This document shows positions 15,303-24,066 of a stretch of 64,000 nt of DNA, one piece after another. Location: positions 868,001-932,000 of the forward strand of contig NZ_CP133111.1 in NCBI RefSeq assembly GCF_033001325.1. Reading direction: 5' to 3'. The stretch is from Rhodopseudomonas sp. BAL398 (GTDB taxonomy: Bacteria > Pseudomonadota > Alphaproteobacteria > Rhizobiales > Xanthobacteraceae). The notes under the pieces are model-generated. The model was not told where the DNA came from and ran no database searches. It saw only the letters and a list, made by a program, of their open reading frames with translations. Made by a program: the position numbers and the translations under genes. Each line of letters starts with the position of its first letter. Positions within the stretch are counted from its first letter, which is position 1.

Positions 15303-16393
15303 GCAATGTGAAACCAGCGCAGAACACCGCTGCCGCGACGCTGCGCCAGCCGGCCGAGCTGGTGGCGCACGGCCTGGTGCCGGCGCAGGAGCTCGCCGTG
15401 CTCGAACAGGTCGCGGCGCGTTACGCGGTGGCGGTGACGCCGGATGTCGCCGCCCTGATCGATCCCGACGATCCCGACGATCCGATCGCGCGCCAATACA
15501 TCCCGAGCGCCGCGGAGCTGGACGCCTTGCCGGGCGAGCGGGCCGATCCGATCGGCGACGTCGCCCATTCCCCGGTCGAGGGCATCGTGCACCGTCATCA
15601 CGACCGGGTGCTGTTCAAGCTGGTGCATGTCTGCGCGGTGTATTGCCGGTTCTGCTTTCGCCGCGAGATGGTGGGGCCGGGCAAGGACAGCGCGCTGTCC
15701 GGCGCGGCCTATGCGGCGGCGCTGAGCTATATTCGCGCCCATCCGGAAATCTGGGAGGTGATCCTGACCGGCGGCGATCCGCTGATGCTGTCGCCGCGCC
15801 GGCTCGGCGAGATCATGGCCGAGCTGGCGGCGATCGATCACGTCAAGATCATCCGGATTCACACCCGGCTGCCGGTCGCCGATCCGGCGCGGATCAGCGC
15901 CGCGATGGTGGCCGCGCTGCAGGTCGAGGGCGCGACCGTCTGGTTGGCGCTGCACGCCAACCATCCGCGCGAAATGACGCCGGCGGCGCGGGCAGCCTGC
16001 GCCCGCCTGGTCGATGCCGGGATTCCTATGGTCAGCCAGTCGGTGCTGCTGCGCGGGGTCAATGACGATGCGGCGACGCTGGAGGCCCTGATGCGGGCCT
16101 TCGTCGAATGCCGGATCAAGCCCTATTATTTGCACCATGGCGATCTGGCGCCCGGCACAGCGCATCTGCGCACCTCGCTGGCCGACGGCCAGGCCTTGAT
16201 GCGCCAGCTGCGCGGCCGGGTCTCCGGATTGTGCCAGCCGGATTATGTGCTCGACATTCCGGGCGGCTATGGCAAGGCGCCGGTCGGCCCGACCTATTTG
16301 ACGCCCGACGCGCCCGACGCGGACGCTGCGCCGACGCGCTATCGCGTGACCGATTATTGCGGCGACGTGCACCGCTACCCGCCGCTGCCCTGA
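15299..16393 (+). CDS. epmB: EF-P beta-lysylation protein EpmB (lysine 2,3-aminomutase-like radical SAM)
   Basis: 364 residues, starting at ATG 15299 inside the last codons of epmA. CAVYCRFCFRREM is the radical-SAM CxxxCxxC cluster motif. LTGGDPLMLS and the downstream IRIHTRLPV and HANHPRE segments match lysine 2,3-aminomutases; the C terminus KPYYLHHGDLAPGTAHLR binds PLP and substrate. It converts L-alpha-lysine to beta-lysine, the donor for EpmA. Together with efp this completes the EF-P modification set in one locus. Confidence 0.95.
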   Translation: MSNVKPAQNTAAATLRQPAELVAHGLVPAQELAVLEQVAARYAVAVTPDVAALIDPDDPDDPIARQYIPSAAELDALPGERADPIGDVAHSPVEGIVHRHHDRVLFKLVHVCAVYCRFCFRREMVGPGKDSALSGAAYAAALSYIRAHPEIWEVILTGGDPLMLSPRRLGEIMAELAAIDHVKIIRIHTRLPVADPARISAAMVAALQVEGATVWLALHANHPREMTPAARAACARLVDAGIPMVSQSVLLRGVNDDAATLEALMRAFVECRIKPYYLHHGDLAPGTAHLRTSLADGQALMRQLRGRVSGLCQPDYVLDIPGGYGKAPVGPTYLTPDAPDADAAPTRYRVTDYCGDVHRYPPLP

Positions 16394-16594
16394 TCGGGTT
16401 CAAATGACCGGACAGCGCGCAGCCGGACCGCGCCCACCAGCGAATTCTCCGGCGAAATCGGTTTTGTAGGGACGGGGCGCAATGCTAGCGTGGCGCTGTT
16501 CGATCGCAAGCCCGGACCGTCGATTCCGATGCGGCCAATGATCGGGCAACCAAGTCGGTCCGAGCAAGTTGTGATCCAAAACGGGAGAAGCCAG

Positions 16595-16885
16595 ATGAAG
16601 AGGTTGATCGTCGCGGGCGTGGTCACGCTGATGGGTGGTGCGACGGCGATGGCGCAGAACGGCAAGCTGGACTGGCCGAACAATGTGCCGCTGAATGCGC
16701 CCACCCAGCAATCGCAGGATCAGAACCAGAATCAGGAGCGTCGCGCCGCCCCGACGGCGCCGATCGGTCACCGCCAGCCGACGCCGAGCGAATTGCCGCG
16801 GTCGGAATCCGATTCGATGACAAAAGTCGATCCGGCCGACGCGGCGCTCGATCGCAAGATCAAGGGAATCTGCCGCGGCTGCTGA
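16595..16885 (+). CDS. Small secreted hypothetical protein
   Basis: 96 residues from ATG 16595, preceded by GGGAGA. A classical signal peptide (MKRLIVAGVVTLMGGATAMAQ) is followed by a Gln/Asn-rich and Pro-rich, probably disordered stretch and a C-terminal helix ending in ICRGC with two cysteines. No domain is recognised. It would be periplasmic or extracellular. It stands alone, convergent with the HdeD-like gene. Confidence 0.7.
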   Translation: MKRLIVAGVVTLMGGATAMAQNGKLDWPNNVPLNAPTQQSQDQNQNQERRAAPTAPIGHRQPTPSELPRSESDSMTKVDPADAALDRKIKGICRGC

Positions 16886-16927
16886 GCCGCGACAGATGGC
16901 GTTTAGCCTTGGCTCGGTCGATCAGCC

Positions 16928-17518
16928 TCAGGCTTTTCGCGCGGCGAGCGCCAGACCGATCAGCGAGCTGCCGCCGAACAGCAGGTTGATTCCGACCAGC
17001 AGCCCGATCGCCCAGGTCGCCGTACCGGGCAGGCCGGCGATGATGATGAACGCCACCAGCAGATCCAGGACGCCGGCGGCCAGCATCCAGCCCCAGCGCT
17101 GTGACAGCACGCGACGATGGTTGAGCGCATACATGATGGTGGAGACGCCCTCGGCCAGGAAATAGGCGCCGACCACGATGGTCAGCGTCAGCGTTGCCGC
17201 CAGCGGCCGCCCCAGCAGGATCAGGCCGGCGCCGATCGCCAGCACGGCGGAGGCGAGCGACCACCAGAAGCCGGGAGCCTGCCGAGCCCAGAAGCTGAAC
17301 ACCAGGCCGGCGATGCCGCTGATCAGGAACAACCAGCCCAGCAGGATGGTGATCGCCAGGCTCGCCAGAAACGGCAACAGGATTGCGGCGAGGCCGAAGA
17401 TCACCAGCATGATGCCTTCGAACAGGAACGCCTTCCAATGGCCCTGAATGGCGGTCTCCAATTGCGCCTGGATTTTCGCGGTATCACCAGGGCTTACGGT
17501 ATGATCTGGAAGTGTCAT
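16928..17518 (-). CDS. HdeD family (DUF308) membrane protein
   Basis: 196 residues from ATG 17518, with AGGAG upstream on the minus strand. Six hydrophobic helices are spaced as in HdeD: ILVFGLAAILLPFLASLA-like first pairs, then FSFWARQAP and LILLGRPLAA turns, and LVAFIIIAGLPGTATWAIGL near the end. HdeD proteins are linked to acid resistance in enterobacteria; the role in alphaproteobacteria is unproven. Confidence 0.88.
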   Translation of the reverse strand: MTLPDHTVSPGDTAKIQAQLETAIQGHWKAFLFEGIMLVIFGLAAILLPFLASLAITILLGWLFLISGIAGLVFSFWARQAPGFWWSLASAVLAIGAGLILLGRPLAATLTLTIVVGAYFLAEGVSTIMYALNHRRVLSQRWGWMLAAGVLDLLVAFIIIAGLPGTATWAIGLLVGINLLFGGSSLIGLALAARKA

Positions 17519-17771
17519 CGAAACTCTCCTGTAACGTCCCAATATTGCGACGTCCACGATGGAACAAACGCAACAAGGGGGTGATTGTTCGCCGCCACGG
17601 GAACTTTTTCATCGTGGCGCCGCGGGCTCGAGCCTGCCACCGGAATCCTGGCCAGATCGATCCTAACCGAGACACATGACACCACGACCGCTCGCGAGGA
17701 GGCGCAGCCTGGCTATGCCTGCGTTAACGCAAAATTCAGCGTGATCATTGACCATGATCGGGGGAACGCGG

Positions 17772-18146
17772 ATGCAGCCGAACGCCAAGCAGTCAGATTG
17801 CGACCCGGTTCTGTCACGATCGGCGGTCCATATCTTGATTGTCGGGTCGACGGTCTATTGGTTGTTCATGGCCATTGCGGCGGCGTGCTGCGCGGCCGGC
17901 CTGGTTTGCGCGGTCTGTGCGACCAGCGAACCCGTCTTCCAACGCCTGATGAGCGTCGTGATGCTGGGGCTGGTGCCCGGCGCATTTGTCGTTGTTGCCG
18001 CCTATGCGATCCGCGTCATCGCGGCCGTGCTCAGCATTGTTTACGATCCCACCGCGCGCGTCCTGATCTTGCTGACACGGCGGCTTGTCGGATTGCGACC
18101 GGGTCGAAGCGTTGGCTGCGCGCCAACCGGTCTTGATCCAGCCTAG
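17772..18146 (+). CDS. Hypothetical membrane protein
   Basis: 124 residues from ATG 17772, chosen because GGGGGA precedes it; an in-frame ATG at 17754 is possible. Two hydrophobic blocks (VHILIVGSTVYWLFMAIAAA and VVMLGLVPGAFVVVAAYAI) predict two or three membrane helices, followed by a short basic tail. No family is recognised. Codon use is typical of the chromosome. Confidence 0.55.
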   Translation: MQPNAKQSDCDPVLSRSAVHILIVGSTVYWLFMAIAAACCAAGLVCAVCATSEPVFQRLMSVVMLGLVPGAFVVVAAYAIRVIAAVLSIVYDPTARVLILLTRRLVGLRPGRSVGCAPTGLDPA

Positions 18147-18314
18147 GCTTTGACGATTCTGTGCCGCCGCCGATCCGATCGGCCGGTCAATGCCCGCCAA
18201 ATCCGGAGCGCGCTTCGCCACTGCGCTGATCGCGCGGCAGTGGCTGACGCGTCAACAGTCGCTTTGCTAATCCGACGGTGCAGGGCCATTCACGGCCCGG
18301 CACCGTCTTGCGTA

Positions 18315-19319
18315 TCAATTCGTAATAGTCCCGACGATGGCGGCCTTGACCTCGCTGGGCAGAGGGACGAACTGCATCGATCGTGCTGTGCCGTCGCCAT
18401 GGATCAGGGCCCATCTGAAGAATTGCAGGGCGGCGGTCGAGGTGGCGGCTTTGGCCGGACTTTTGGGGATGAGGACAAAGGTGGCGGTGACGATCGGCCA
18501 GCTTTGTTCACCCGGCATGTCGGTGAGATCCACGGCGTAATTCGGCACCGACCAGTCGCCATTCGCGGCGGCCGCCGCGAACGTGTCTCCGTTCGGGAGG
18601 ACGAACCGGCCGGCCCTGTTCTTTAACTGGACGGTCGCGAGATTGTTGGCCGTCACATAGGAGAGTTCGGCGTAGCCGATCCCGCCGGACGTCATCCGCA
18701 CAGTCGAAGCCGCGCCGTAGCTGCCCTTGACGCCGGCTCCAACCGGCCAGTTGAGGGTCATGCCAGTCCCCATCTTGACCCGCCAGGCGTCGCTGTTCTT
18801 GGACAGATAGCGGGACAGCGCATAGGTGCCGCCCGATCCACCGGCGTGATAGAGCAGCGAAATCGCCAGCTTGGGTAAGGTCAGGCCGGGGTTGAGTTGT
18901 CCGATCCGCTCGTCATCCCACGACCTGATGCCGCCCATGAATATGTCAGCAAGGACCGGTGCCGTGAGCCGGAGCTGGCCGGGCGCGACGCCGGGGATGT
19001 TGACCACGACTGCATAACCGCCGGCGACGGTGGGAAACTGCAGGATTTCACCCTCCTTGAGCTTGCGGTCGTCCATGGGGACGTCCGAGGCTCCGAAATC
19101 CGTCAAGCCCCTGAGGACCTGCAATTGCCCGACAGACGATCCCGACGGTTGATAGTTGACGGCGAGACCGGTGAGCGATTTTTGCTGTTCGGCCCATTTG
19201 ATGTAGATCGGAGCAGCGAAGGCCGATCCGGTTCCCGTCAACGATGTCTCCGCATGGCCGCCGCTCGGACCGGACGTGACAATGGCGAGCGCCATCAACC
19301 CAATAAGAATTGCACGCAT
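18315..19319 (-). CDS. PstS-like phosphate-binding periplasmic protein
   Basis: 334 residues from ATG 19319. The signal peptide (MRAILIGLMALAIVTSGPSG ending near HAE) is followed by the PstS core: LTGTGSAFAAPIYIKWAEQ, YQPSGSSVGQLQVLRG, DFGASDVPMDD and HAGGSGGTYALSRYLSK, the serines and aspartate that ligate phosphate. No pstCAB genes follow. It lies 36 bases downstream of the phosphonoacetate hydrolase gene on the same strand, so it may capture phosphate for a permease encoded elsewhere. Confidence 0.88.
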   Translation of the reverse strand: MRAILIGLMALAIVTSGPSGGHAETSLTGTGSAFAAPIYIKWAEQQKSLTGLAVNYQPSGSSVGQLQVLRGLTDFGASDVPMDDRKLKEGEILQFPTVAGGYAVVVNIPGVAPGQLRLTAPVLADIFMGGIRSWDDERIGQLNPGLTLPKLAISLLYHAGGSGGTYALSRYLSKNSDAWRVKMGTGMTLNWPVGAGVKGSYGAASTVRMTSGGIGYAELSYVTANNLATVQLKNRAGRFVLPNGDTFAAAAANGDWSVPNYAVDLTDMPGEQSWPIVTATFVLIPKSPAKAATSTAALQFFRWALIHGDGTARSMQFVPLPSEVKAAIVGTITN

Positions 19320-19355
19320 GTTTGTTTCCAATGACCGCAAGGGGCTGACGATGGG

Positions 19356-20633
19356 TCACGCGACCCCGTTCAGGACGAAGTCGAAGATGTCGTAGTTTCG
19401 CAGCACGCCGGTTTCGGCGCGCTCCCGGTAGTCACGCTTCAGCGGACGCGACACCACGAAGGGCACACGCTGCTCGCCAAGCCCGCCATGCGAGCGCAAA
19501 GGGTGGTTGCCGAGGGCCGACAGGTCGTGGTCTTCACGCCGCGCGCCCACCGCGGTGTCGCGATCCGTGAACACCGCGAAGTCCCCCTCGCGATCCGGTG
19601 GCAACTGGAAGCGCTCGCACACCGTGGCGCGGTCAAGCACCAGTTCCACGCCGGGCAATGACCGCGCATAGGTCATCATACCTTTGATGTCGCCGGCTCC
19701 GAGGACGTGGACGCGCACGAAGCCGCCGAGCGCCCCGTGATGTCGAACGAACGGGTCGGCGATCGGACAGATCACGCGCACAGCACCTGAGCCGAATTTT
19801 TCGTTCAGTGCGTCCTCGAGATAGACCACGCTCGGCTGTCCATCGTCGCCCGACTTGTCGGCCATGCCATGATCGGCGGTCAGGGCGACGGTCGCGCCGA
19901 GTTCAATCAGGCGGGCGATGCGCGTGTCCACCGCCAGGTGGAAGGCGTTCGACTCGGTGTCCCCAGGTGCATATTTGTGCTGCACATAATCCGAGGTCGA
20001 CAGATACATGAGGTCCGGCTTGAGTTCGGGCTTGGCCGTCTCCAGCAGCTTGATCCCCGCGTCGAGCGCAAACAGCGAGAGGTCGGCGGAATATTGATCC
20101 GGCTTGGCGCGGCCCACCATCTCCTCACCGTTCTTGAAACCGAACGCGGTGAGATCGGCAGAGTTCGGGTGTTCGGATGAGAAGGCGATCCCGTCCATTT
20201 CGTAAGCGAGCACCTTCAGGAGCTTATCCTTGGCGGTGACCACCGCGGTCTGCACGCCCGCTTTGCTCATCGCACCGAGAATGGTGCCGCAGCGCAGTCG
20301 CCTGGCGTCCGTCACCATGATCTCTTCGCCGGTTTCGGCATCGAGATAGTAGTTGCCGTTGATGCCGTGGACGGCGGGGGACACGCCGGTGACGATCGAT
20401 GTGTTGTTGGTGTTGGTGGTCGTCGGTACCGTCGCCAGCGCCGTCCCGACATAGCCCGTTGACCGCAGCGCGGCGATGGTCGGAAGGGTGCCGTCCGCAA
20501 TTCCGCGCTCCAGATATTCGGGGTCAAAGCCGTCGAGGCAAATCACGACCACTGGCCGTTGTGGCAACGCGTAGCTGCGCCCGTTGGCCTCGACCAAAGT
20601 CTGCGACACGGCGGATGGAAGAGGGGTCGTCAT
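19356..20633 (-). CDS. phnA: Phosphonoacetate hydrolase
   Basis: 425 residues from ATG 20633 (MTTPLPSAVSQTL). It belongs to the alkaline phosphatase/nucleotide pyrophosphatase superfamily: VVICLDGFDPEYLE gives a metal-binding Asp, TTTNTNNTSIVTGVSP the catalytic Thr, and ALTADHGMADKS the Asp-His metal ligands. The enzyme cleaves the C-P bond of phosphonoacetate to acetate and phosphate with two zinc ions. It is divergent from a LysR regulator, matching phnA/phnR-type arrangements, so induction by phosphonoacetate is likely. Confidence 0.93.
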   Translation of the reverse strand: MTTPLPSAVSQTLVEANGRSYALPQRPVVVICLDGFDPEYLERGIADGTLPTIAALRSTGYVGTALATVPTTTNTNNTSIVTGVSPAVHGINGNYYLDAETGEEIMVTDARRLRCGTILGAMSKAGVQTAVVTAKDKLLKVLAYEMDGIAFSSEHPNSADLTAFGFKNGEEMVGRAKPDQYSADLSLFALDAGIKLLETAKPELKPDLMYLSTSDYVQHKYAPGDTESNAFHLAVDTRIARLIELGATVALTADHGMADKSGDDGQPSVVYLEDALNEKFGSGAVRVICPIADPFVRHHGALGGFVRVHVLGAGDIKGMMTYARSLPGVELVLDRATVCERFQLPPDREGDFAVFTDRDTAVGARREDHDLSALGNHPLRSHGGLGEQRVPFVVSRPLKRDYRERAETGVLRNYDIFDFVLNGVA

Positions 20634-20788
20634 GATGTCACCCGATGCTGGAGCGGCCCGTTGGGGCGGCCGATGACCGGCGTGATAGGTTGTCACGATG
20701 TGAGAAACTATCGAATAAAATGCACAAAATGGTGAGAAAAAGTCGTAGATAAAATGACGCAGACTGAGGCTGTCGTCACACGGAGGTC
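20634..20788. promoter_or_regulatory. Divergent control region between phnA and the LysR gene
   Basis: 155 bases separate the two divergent starts. The centre (about 20697-20755) is AT-rich and should hold both promoters and the LysR binding site. I could not fix a single convincing T-N11-A operator by eye. Confidence 0.45.
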
Positions 20789-21685
20789 ATGGTGAAAGAA
20801 CGCGAATTGCCGCTCGTTGCCCTTCGCGCGTTTGCGGTTGCCGCGCGCAGCGACAGCTTGAACGCGGCTGCCAGGGAGCTGGGGGTCACCCACGGCGCCG
20901 TCAGCAAGCAGGTGCGATTGCTGGAGCTCTGGCTCGGACAGCAGGTCTTTACGCGCGAGGGTCGCAGCCTGGCGCTCACGCCCTATGGCAGGGTTCTGGC
21001 CGAGCAGCTGAGCCGGTCGTTCCGCGACATCGAAGCCGCTTGCCACGACGTCCGACGCCGACGCGGCAAGGCGGTGCTGGCGGTCGAGGCGCCGTCGACA
21101 TTTGCCATGTACTTTCTCATGCCGCGGCTCAAACGGTTCGAGAAAGCGCATCCCGACGTGGCGGTCTGGATCTCCACGCGCATGACGGGACAGACGCCGG
21201 ATGTATCCTCGCATGATCTGCTGATTACACGGGGCAGCAGCGAACGCATCGGGGGACATTCGAAAGCACCGGTCGTGTTGTTCGAAGAACATTTGACGCC
21301 GGTCTGCAGCATCGACCTTCTGCAGGCGAGCCCGATCAAAAGTGCCGCGGATCTCCTCGCGTTTCCATTGATCACGTCAGCCACGCGGCCGGGCCACTGG
21401 GAAGCCTGGCTGCAGAAGGCAGGCCTGCGCGACCACGTTTTCGAAGGCGGTCACCGTTTCGACCATATGTTCGTCGCGATGCATGCCGTGCGCGAAGGTC
21501 TCGGCTCGATCGTGGCGCCCCGGGAGTTCTTCCCCGGCCAGCCGGAATGGCGACTCATGTGTCCCTTTCCCGAACTGGTCGTGAAGGGGGAGAAATACGT
21601 CGCTCATCCGACGTCGCGCGCGGACCCCCGATATGTTGGCCGTTTCATCGATTGGCTCAAGCACGAGATCAAGAACGCGCCCTGA
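20789..21685 (+). CDS. LysR family transcriptional regulator, probable phnA activator
   Basis: 298 residues, ATG 20789 with GGAGG seven bases upstream. The N-terminal winged HTH is typical (LVALRAFAVAARSDSLNAAA, then VTHGAVSKQVRLLE), and the remainder is a LysR substrate domain of the GcvA-like subgroup (LTPVCSIDLL, GLGSIVAPREFF). It is divergent from phnA, so it most likely controls phosphonoacetate use. The effector could be phosphonoacetate itself (inference from P. fluorescens PhnR). Confidence 0.9.
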   Translation: MVKERELPLVALRAFAVAARSDSLNAAARELGVTHGAVSKQVRLLELWLGQQVFTREGRSLALTPYGRVLAEQLSRSFRDIEAACHDVRRRRGKAVLAVEAPSTFAMYFLMPRLKRFEKAHPDVAVWISTRMTGQTPDVSSHDLLITRGSSERIGGHSKAPVVLFEEHLTPVCSIDLLQASPIKSAADLLAFPLITSATRPGHWEAWLQKAGLRDHVFEGGHRFDHMFVAMHAVREGLGSIVAPREFFPGQPEWRLMCPFPELVVKGEKYVAHPTSRADPRYVGRFIDWLKHEIKNAP

Positions 21686-21794
21686 TCCCTCGGCCAGCAA
21701 TTTCCGCTTTTGGGGCCAAGCGGACATTATTGATCGCCCAGCGTGATGGATCGCCTGGCGTTACGGCTCACTCTTCCATGCTGAATGTGAGGAA

Positions 21795-21810
21795 ATGGCG
21801 CTCCCTAGCG
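21795..21810. repeat. Left attachment remnant of island 1
   Basis: ATGGCGCTCCCTAGCG, identical to 38701-38716; 11 of these bases (GCTCCCTAGCG) are the end of the tRNA-Glu acceptor/T-arm at 49478-49488. The match stops there, so the core is short or the left copy has decayed. Confidence 0.7.
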
Positions 21811-22106
21811 AAGCGCACGATTCCAAGGATTGCAACAACTTAGCGCCAAGTTTGGGCAAAACCCGCTGCATTGAATTGCAAGGCGTTTCAGGACGGCTCC
21901 CCAAACGATGCCCGGTTCGGAAGGCCAAGGCCTACTCCGACCAAGATCCCGACGCGTCCGTTTATGACGGCCGGACCCTCTTGGGCTTCCTGGTCGACGA
22001 GCGCAGCCAATGCGCCGCGCTCACCCCTGATCGGTTCCTAATCGGTCTGTACCCCGATCGCAAGGCCGCCACGCACGCCATCATCACCCGCGGACCTGCA
22101 GCGTGA
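21795..22106 (+). CDS. Hypothetical protein at the left border of island 1
   Basis: Up to 103 residues; the first ATG lies inside the attachment repeat and a TTG at 21876 is the more likely true start. The C-terminal half (VYDGRTLLGFLVDERSQCAA) resembles small conserved proteins common in Bradyrhizobium mobile DNA, of unknown role. Its stop overlaps the next gene (GTGA), which supports it being translated. Confidence 0.5.
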   Translation: MALPSEAHDSKDCNNLAPSLGKTRCIELQGVSGRLPKRCPVRKAKAYSDQDPDASVYDGRTLLGFLVDERSQCAALTPDRFLIGLYPDRKAATHAIITRGPAA

Positions 22107-22417
22107 CCAGCGTGACGCCCGCACCGTTCGACTGGAACGAGGAGGTTGTGGCCATCCCCCACCAACGCGCCATCACCGTTTACGTGACCGAGCGACTCGA
22201 CGTCGTGGTGATCCGCCAGCAGGGCGAGCACGGCGCACCCGATGCCACGATCGAGGTCGCGTCCCGCAACTGCATCGAGCTTGCCGCAACCATCTTGCGT
22301 GAGGCCGGCCAGCACCGCTTCCGAATCGTTGAACTCGATGACGACGAGATCGTCGGCCGGGACGGCAATCGGATGCACATCCCTCAAGCCATGGAGGGGT
22401 TCTTCGACAAGCAATAA
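22103..22417 (+). CDS. Hypothetical protein of island 1
   Basis: 104 residues, GTG start overlapping the preceding stop. Sequence is a soluble alpha/beta protein (AITVYVTERLDVVVIRQQGE, ELAATILREAGQHRF) with no recognised motif. It forms a two-gene unit with the preceding frame and is followed by a possible hairpin at 22424-22454. Small paired genes at the edge of integrative elements often serve regulation, but nothing here shows that. Confidence 0.55.
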   Translation: MTSVTPAPFDWNEEVVAIPHQRAITVYVTERLDVVVIRQQGEHGAPDATIEVASRNCIELAATILREAGQHRFRIVELDDDEIVGRDGNRMHIPQAMEGFFDKQ

Positions 22418-22423
22418 CGAAAA

Positions 22424-22454
22424 ACGGGCCTGACCTCGGAAGGGTCAGACCCGT
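22424..22454. terminator. Possible terminator hairpin
   Basis: ACGGGCCTGACC pairs with GGGTCAGACCCGT over a five-base loop with one mismatch. A-runs flank both sides, so a T-tract exists only in the minus-strand direction (about four Ts), and the position suits the end of the rightward two-gene unit. Weak evidence. Confidence 0.35.
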
Positions 22455-22678
22455 CAAAAAAATGGCGCTGAACGGTTACGACGGCAGCGGCGCCACCACT
22501 TCCCGATGAAGTGGAAAGTCTACTGCGGGGAGCGGCCATAGACAACAGCCCGGTCCGAAAAGTGCGAGGGCGGCCGCCGGAGCGATGCAGAGCTTCGAGA
22601 AGTTGGCACCAAGGTGATCCGCAGCATCGCGAGGTCACCGCCCTAAGCGACGGTCGACGGTGACGGCAAGATCGCAGC

Positions 22679-22729
22679 GGGCATAGGGACCGACCTCGTC
22701 ACTTTGACGAGGGAGGTCGTCCTATGCCC
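22679..22729 (+). promoter_or_regulatory. Long inverted repeat enclosing the ribosome site and start of the 446-residue gene
   Basis: GGGCATAGG at 22679-22687 is complementary to CCTATGCCC at 22721-22729, and CGACCTC and CGTCA in the left arm match TGACG and GAGGTCG-like blocks in the right arm. The hairpin covers the Shine-Dalgarno GGGAGG (22711-22716) and the ATG at 22724. In RNA it would hide the start; as DNA it could be an operator. The rest of 22418-22678 shows no gene. Confidence 0.6.
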
Positions 22730-24064
22730 ATCACTCGGGTCTCTGGATCAAGCAAGACGCTGAAGAAAGTAAGGAAGAGAGATGCAGCCGTTGATAGTTC
22801 GAGATCGCGGGATTCCCAAATCAGCTTTGCGAACTTACAGAATCGTCATGCACAGGCTGTTGGCATGACGACGAGCTCGGGACTCCGCACCGTCAAGCGG
22901 CGGATATTTTCCGCGAAGGGCGGACGGTTCAATCATCTCGACGCCGTTCTGGCGCTGATCGCCGGCGGCATGTCGGTGAAGGCAGCCTGCCGATCGAAGC
23001 CACATTTTCCGACGGCAGCGCAGTTCAATTGCCGGCTTCGCACAGATCCCGCGCTCCGGGCTCGCTTCGAAGCCGTCTGCGCGCGAGCCGGTCAGGGCCG
23101 GCCGAACTTAGGTGCGCTGGATCACGCCGACGAGATCCTGAAGCTGATCGAAGGCGGCATGTCGGCGCGCCGCGCCTGCGCCAGCGACTCCCGCTTTCCA
23201 AGCCGGGGTAGCTTCGTCGCCGCGCTCCGCTACAACCCCGACCTGGAGCTTCGCTACGATCTTGCGCTGGCGCGCCGCGAGCGACCGCACGCCAAGGCGC
23301 TCGCCGCGTTCGACGAGATCGAACGTCGCATCATCGCCGGCGGCGCCATTCTCCAGATTCTCAATTCCGATCGGACCCGGTTTCCGGACTACACCGCGTT
23401 CGCCAAATTCTTGAAGACCCATCCCGAGTTCGACGCCCGGTACCGCGCCGCCGGGCGGACGCGCCAGGCCGGGCCGAATGCGTTGCGCCAAGGTCCGGCC
23501 TATTCCGCCAATGAACTGCGGCGGGCGGCCACCGCGCTGATGCTGTCCAATGCCCGCGGCGAGGTCCACACGTCGCGACTCGCGCCCGGCGGAATTCACA
23601 CTCAGAGCTTGCTGCGGGCGCGGTTCCGCAATCCCGAACTGCTGGTAGCTGTCGAAAGCGCGGTGGTGGCGCGCCGGACGCGCCTGCATCTCGTCAACGG
23701 ACGGCCGAAGATCGATCCGGCCAACGTTCGGCTGGTCGCACCGAGCACAATGACGGTCCGCGGCCTCATGTTGGCCGGCGAGCGCCACGCCGCCGCGTTG
23801 TCGCAAAACGATCTATGGCGACGCGCCGTCGCGGTACTGCCGAGAGCCCTGGACCGTGACGCCCGCGATGACATCGCCAGTGCCATCGTGCTCGCCATCC
23901 TCGAGGGGGCCATCGATATCTCGATGATCGCCAGCGAAGCGCAGCGGCTCCTCACGATCCACAACCGCGAAAGGTTCGATCCGAACCGTAAGTCGCTGGA
24001 CGCGCCGATCGGTGCCGACTCGGCATTTTCCTTGGCCGACGTTCTCTCAAACAACTGGGATTGA
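22724..24064 (+). CDS. Three-repeat helix-turn-helix protein with sigma-like C terminus
   Basis: 446 residues, ATG 22724 with GGGAGG. Three related about 50-residue units lie at 73-121, 136-185 and 197-244, each with an I-x-x-GG-M/x-S start, a Phe-Pro-Thr/Ser-x3-Phe turn and a D/H-P-x-L/F-x-x-R-F/Y end. They resemble the N-terminal DNA-binding motif of Sf6-like small terminases. Residues 377-446 (RDDIASAIVLAILEGAID ... SLDAPIGADSAFSLAD) look like sigma-70 region 2/3 fragments. It is the first gene of the rightward head block. DNA recognition or late-gene control is my inference; I know no characterised homologue. Confidence 0.7.
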   Translation: MPITRVSGSSKTLKKVRKRDAAVDSSRSRDSQISFANLQNRHAQAVGMTTSSGLRTVKRRIFSAKGGRFNHLDAVLALIAGGMSVKAACRSKPHFPTAAQFNCRLRTDPALRARFEAVCARAGQGRPNLGALDHADEILKLIEGGMSARRACASDSRFPSRGSFVAALRYNPDLELRYDLALARRERPHAKALAAFDEIERRIIAGGAILQILNSDRTRFPDYTAFAKFLKTHPEFDARYRAAGRTRQAGPNALRQGPAYSANELRRAATALMLSNARGEVHTSRLAPGGIHTQSLLRARFRNPELLVAVESAVVARRTRLHLVNGRPKIDPANVRLVAPSTMTVRGLMLAGERHAAALSQNDLWRRAVAVLPRALDRDARDDIASAIVLAILEGAIDISMIASEAQRLLTIHNRERFDPNRKSLDAPIGADSAFSLADVLSNNWD

Positions 24065-24066
24065 TC

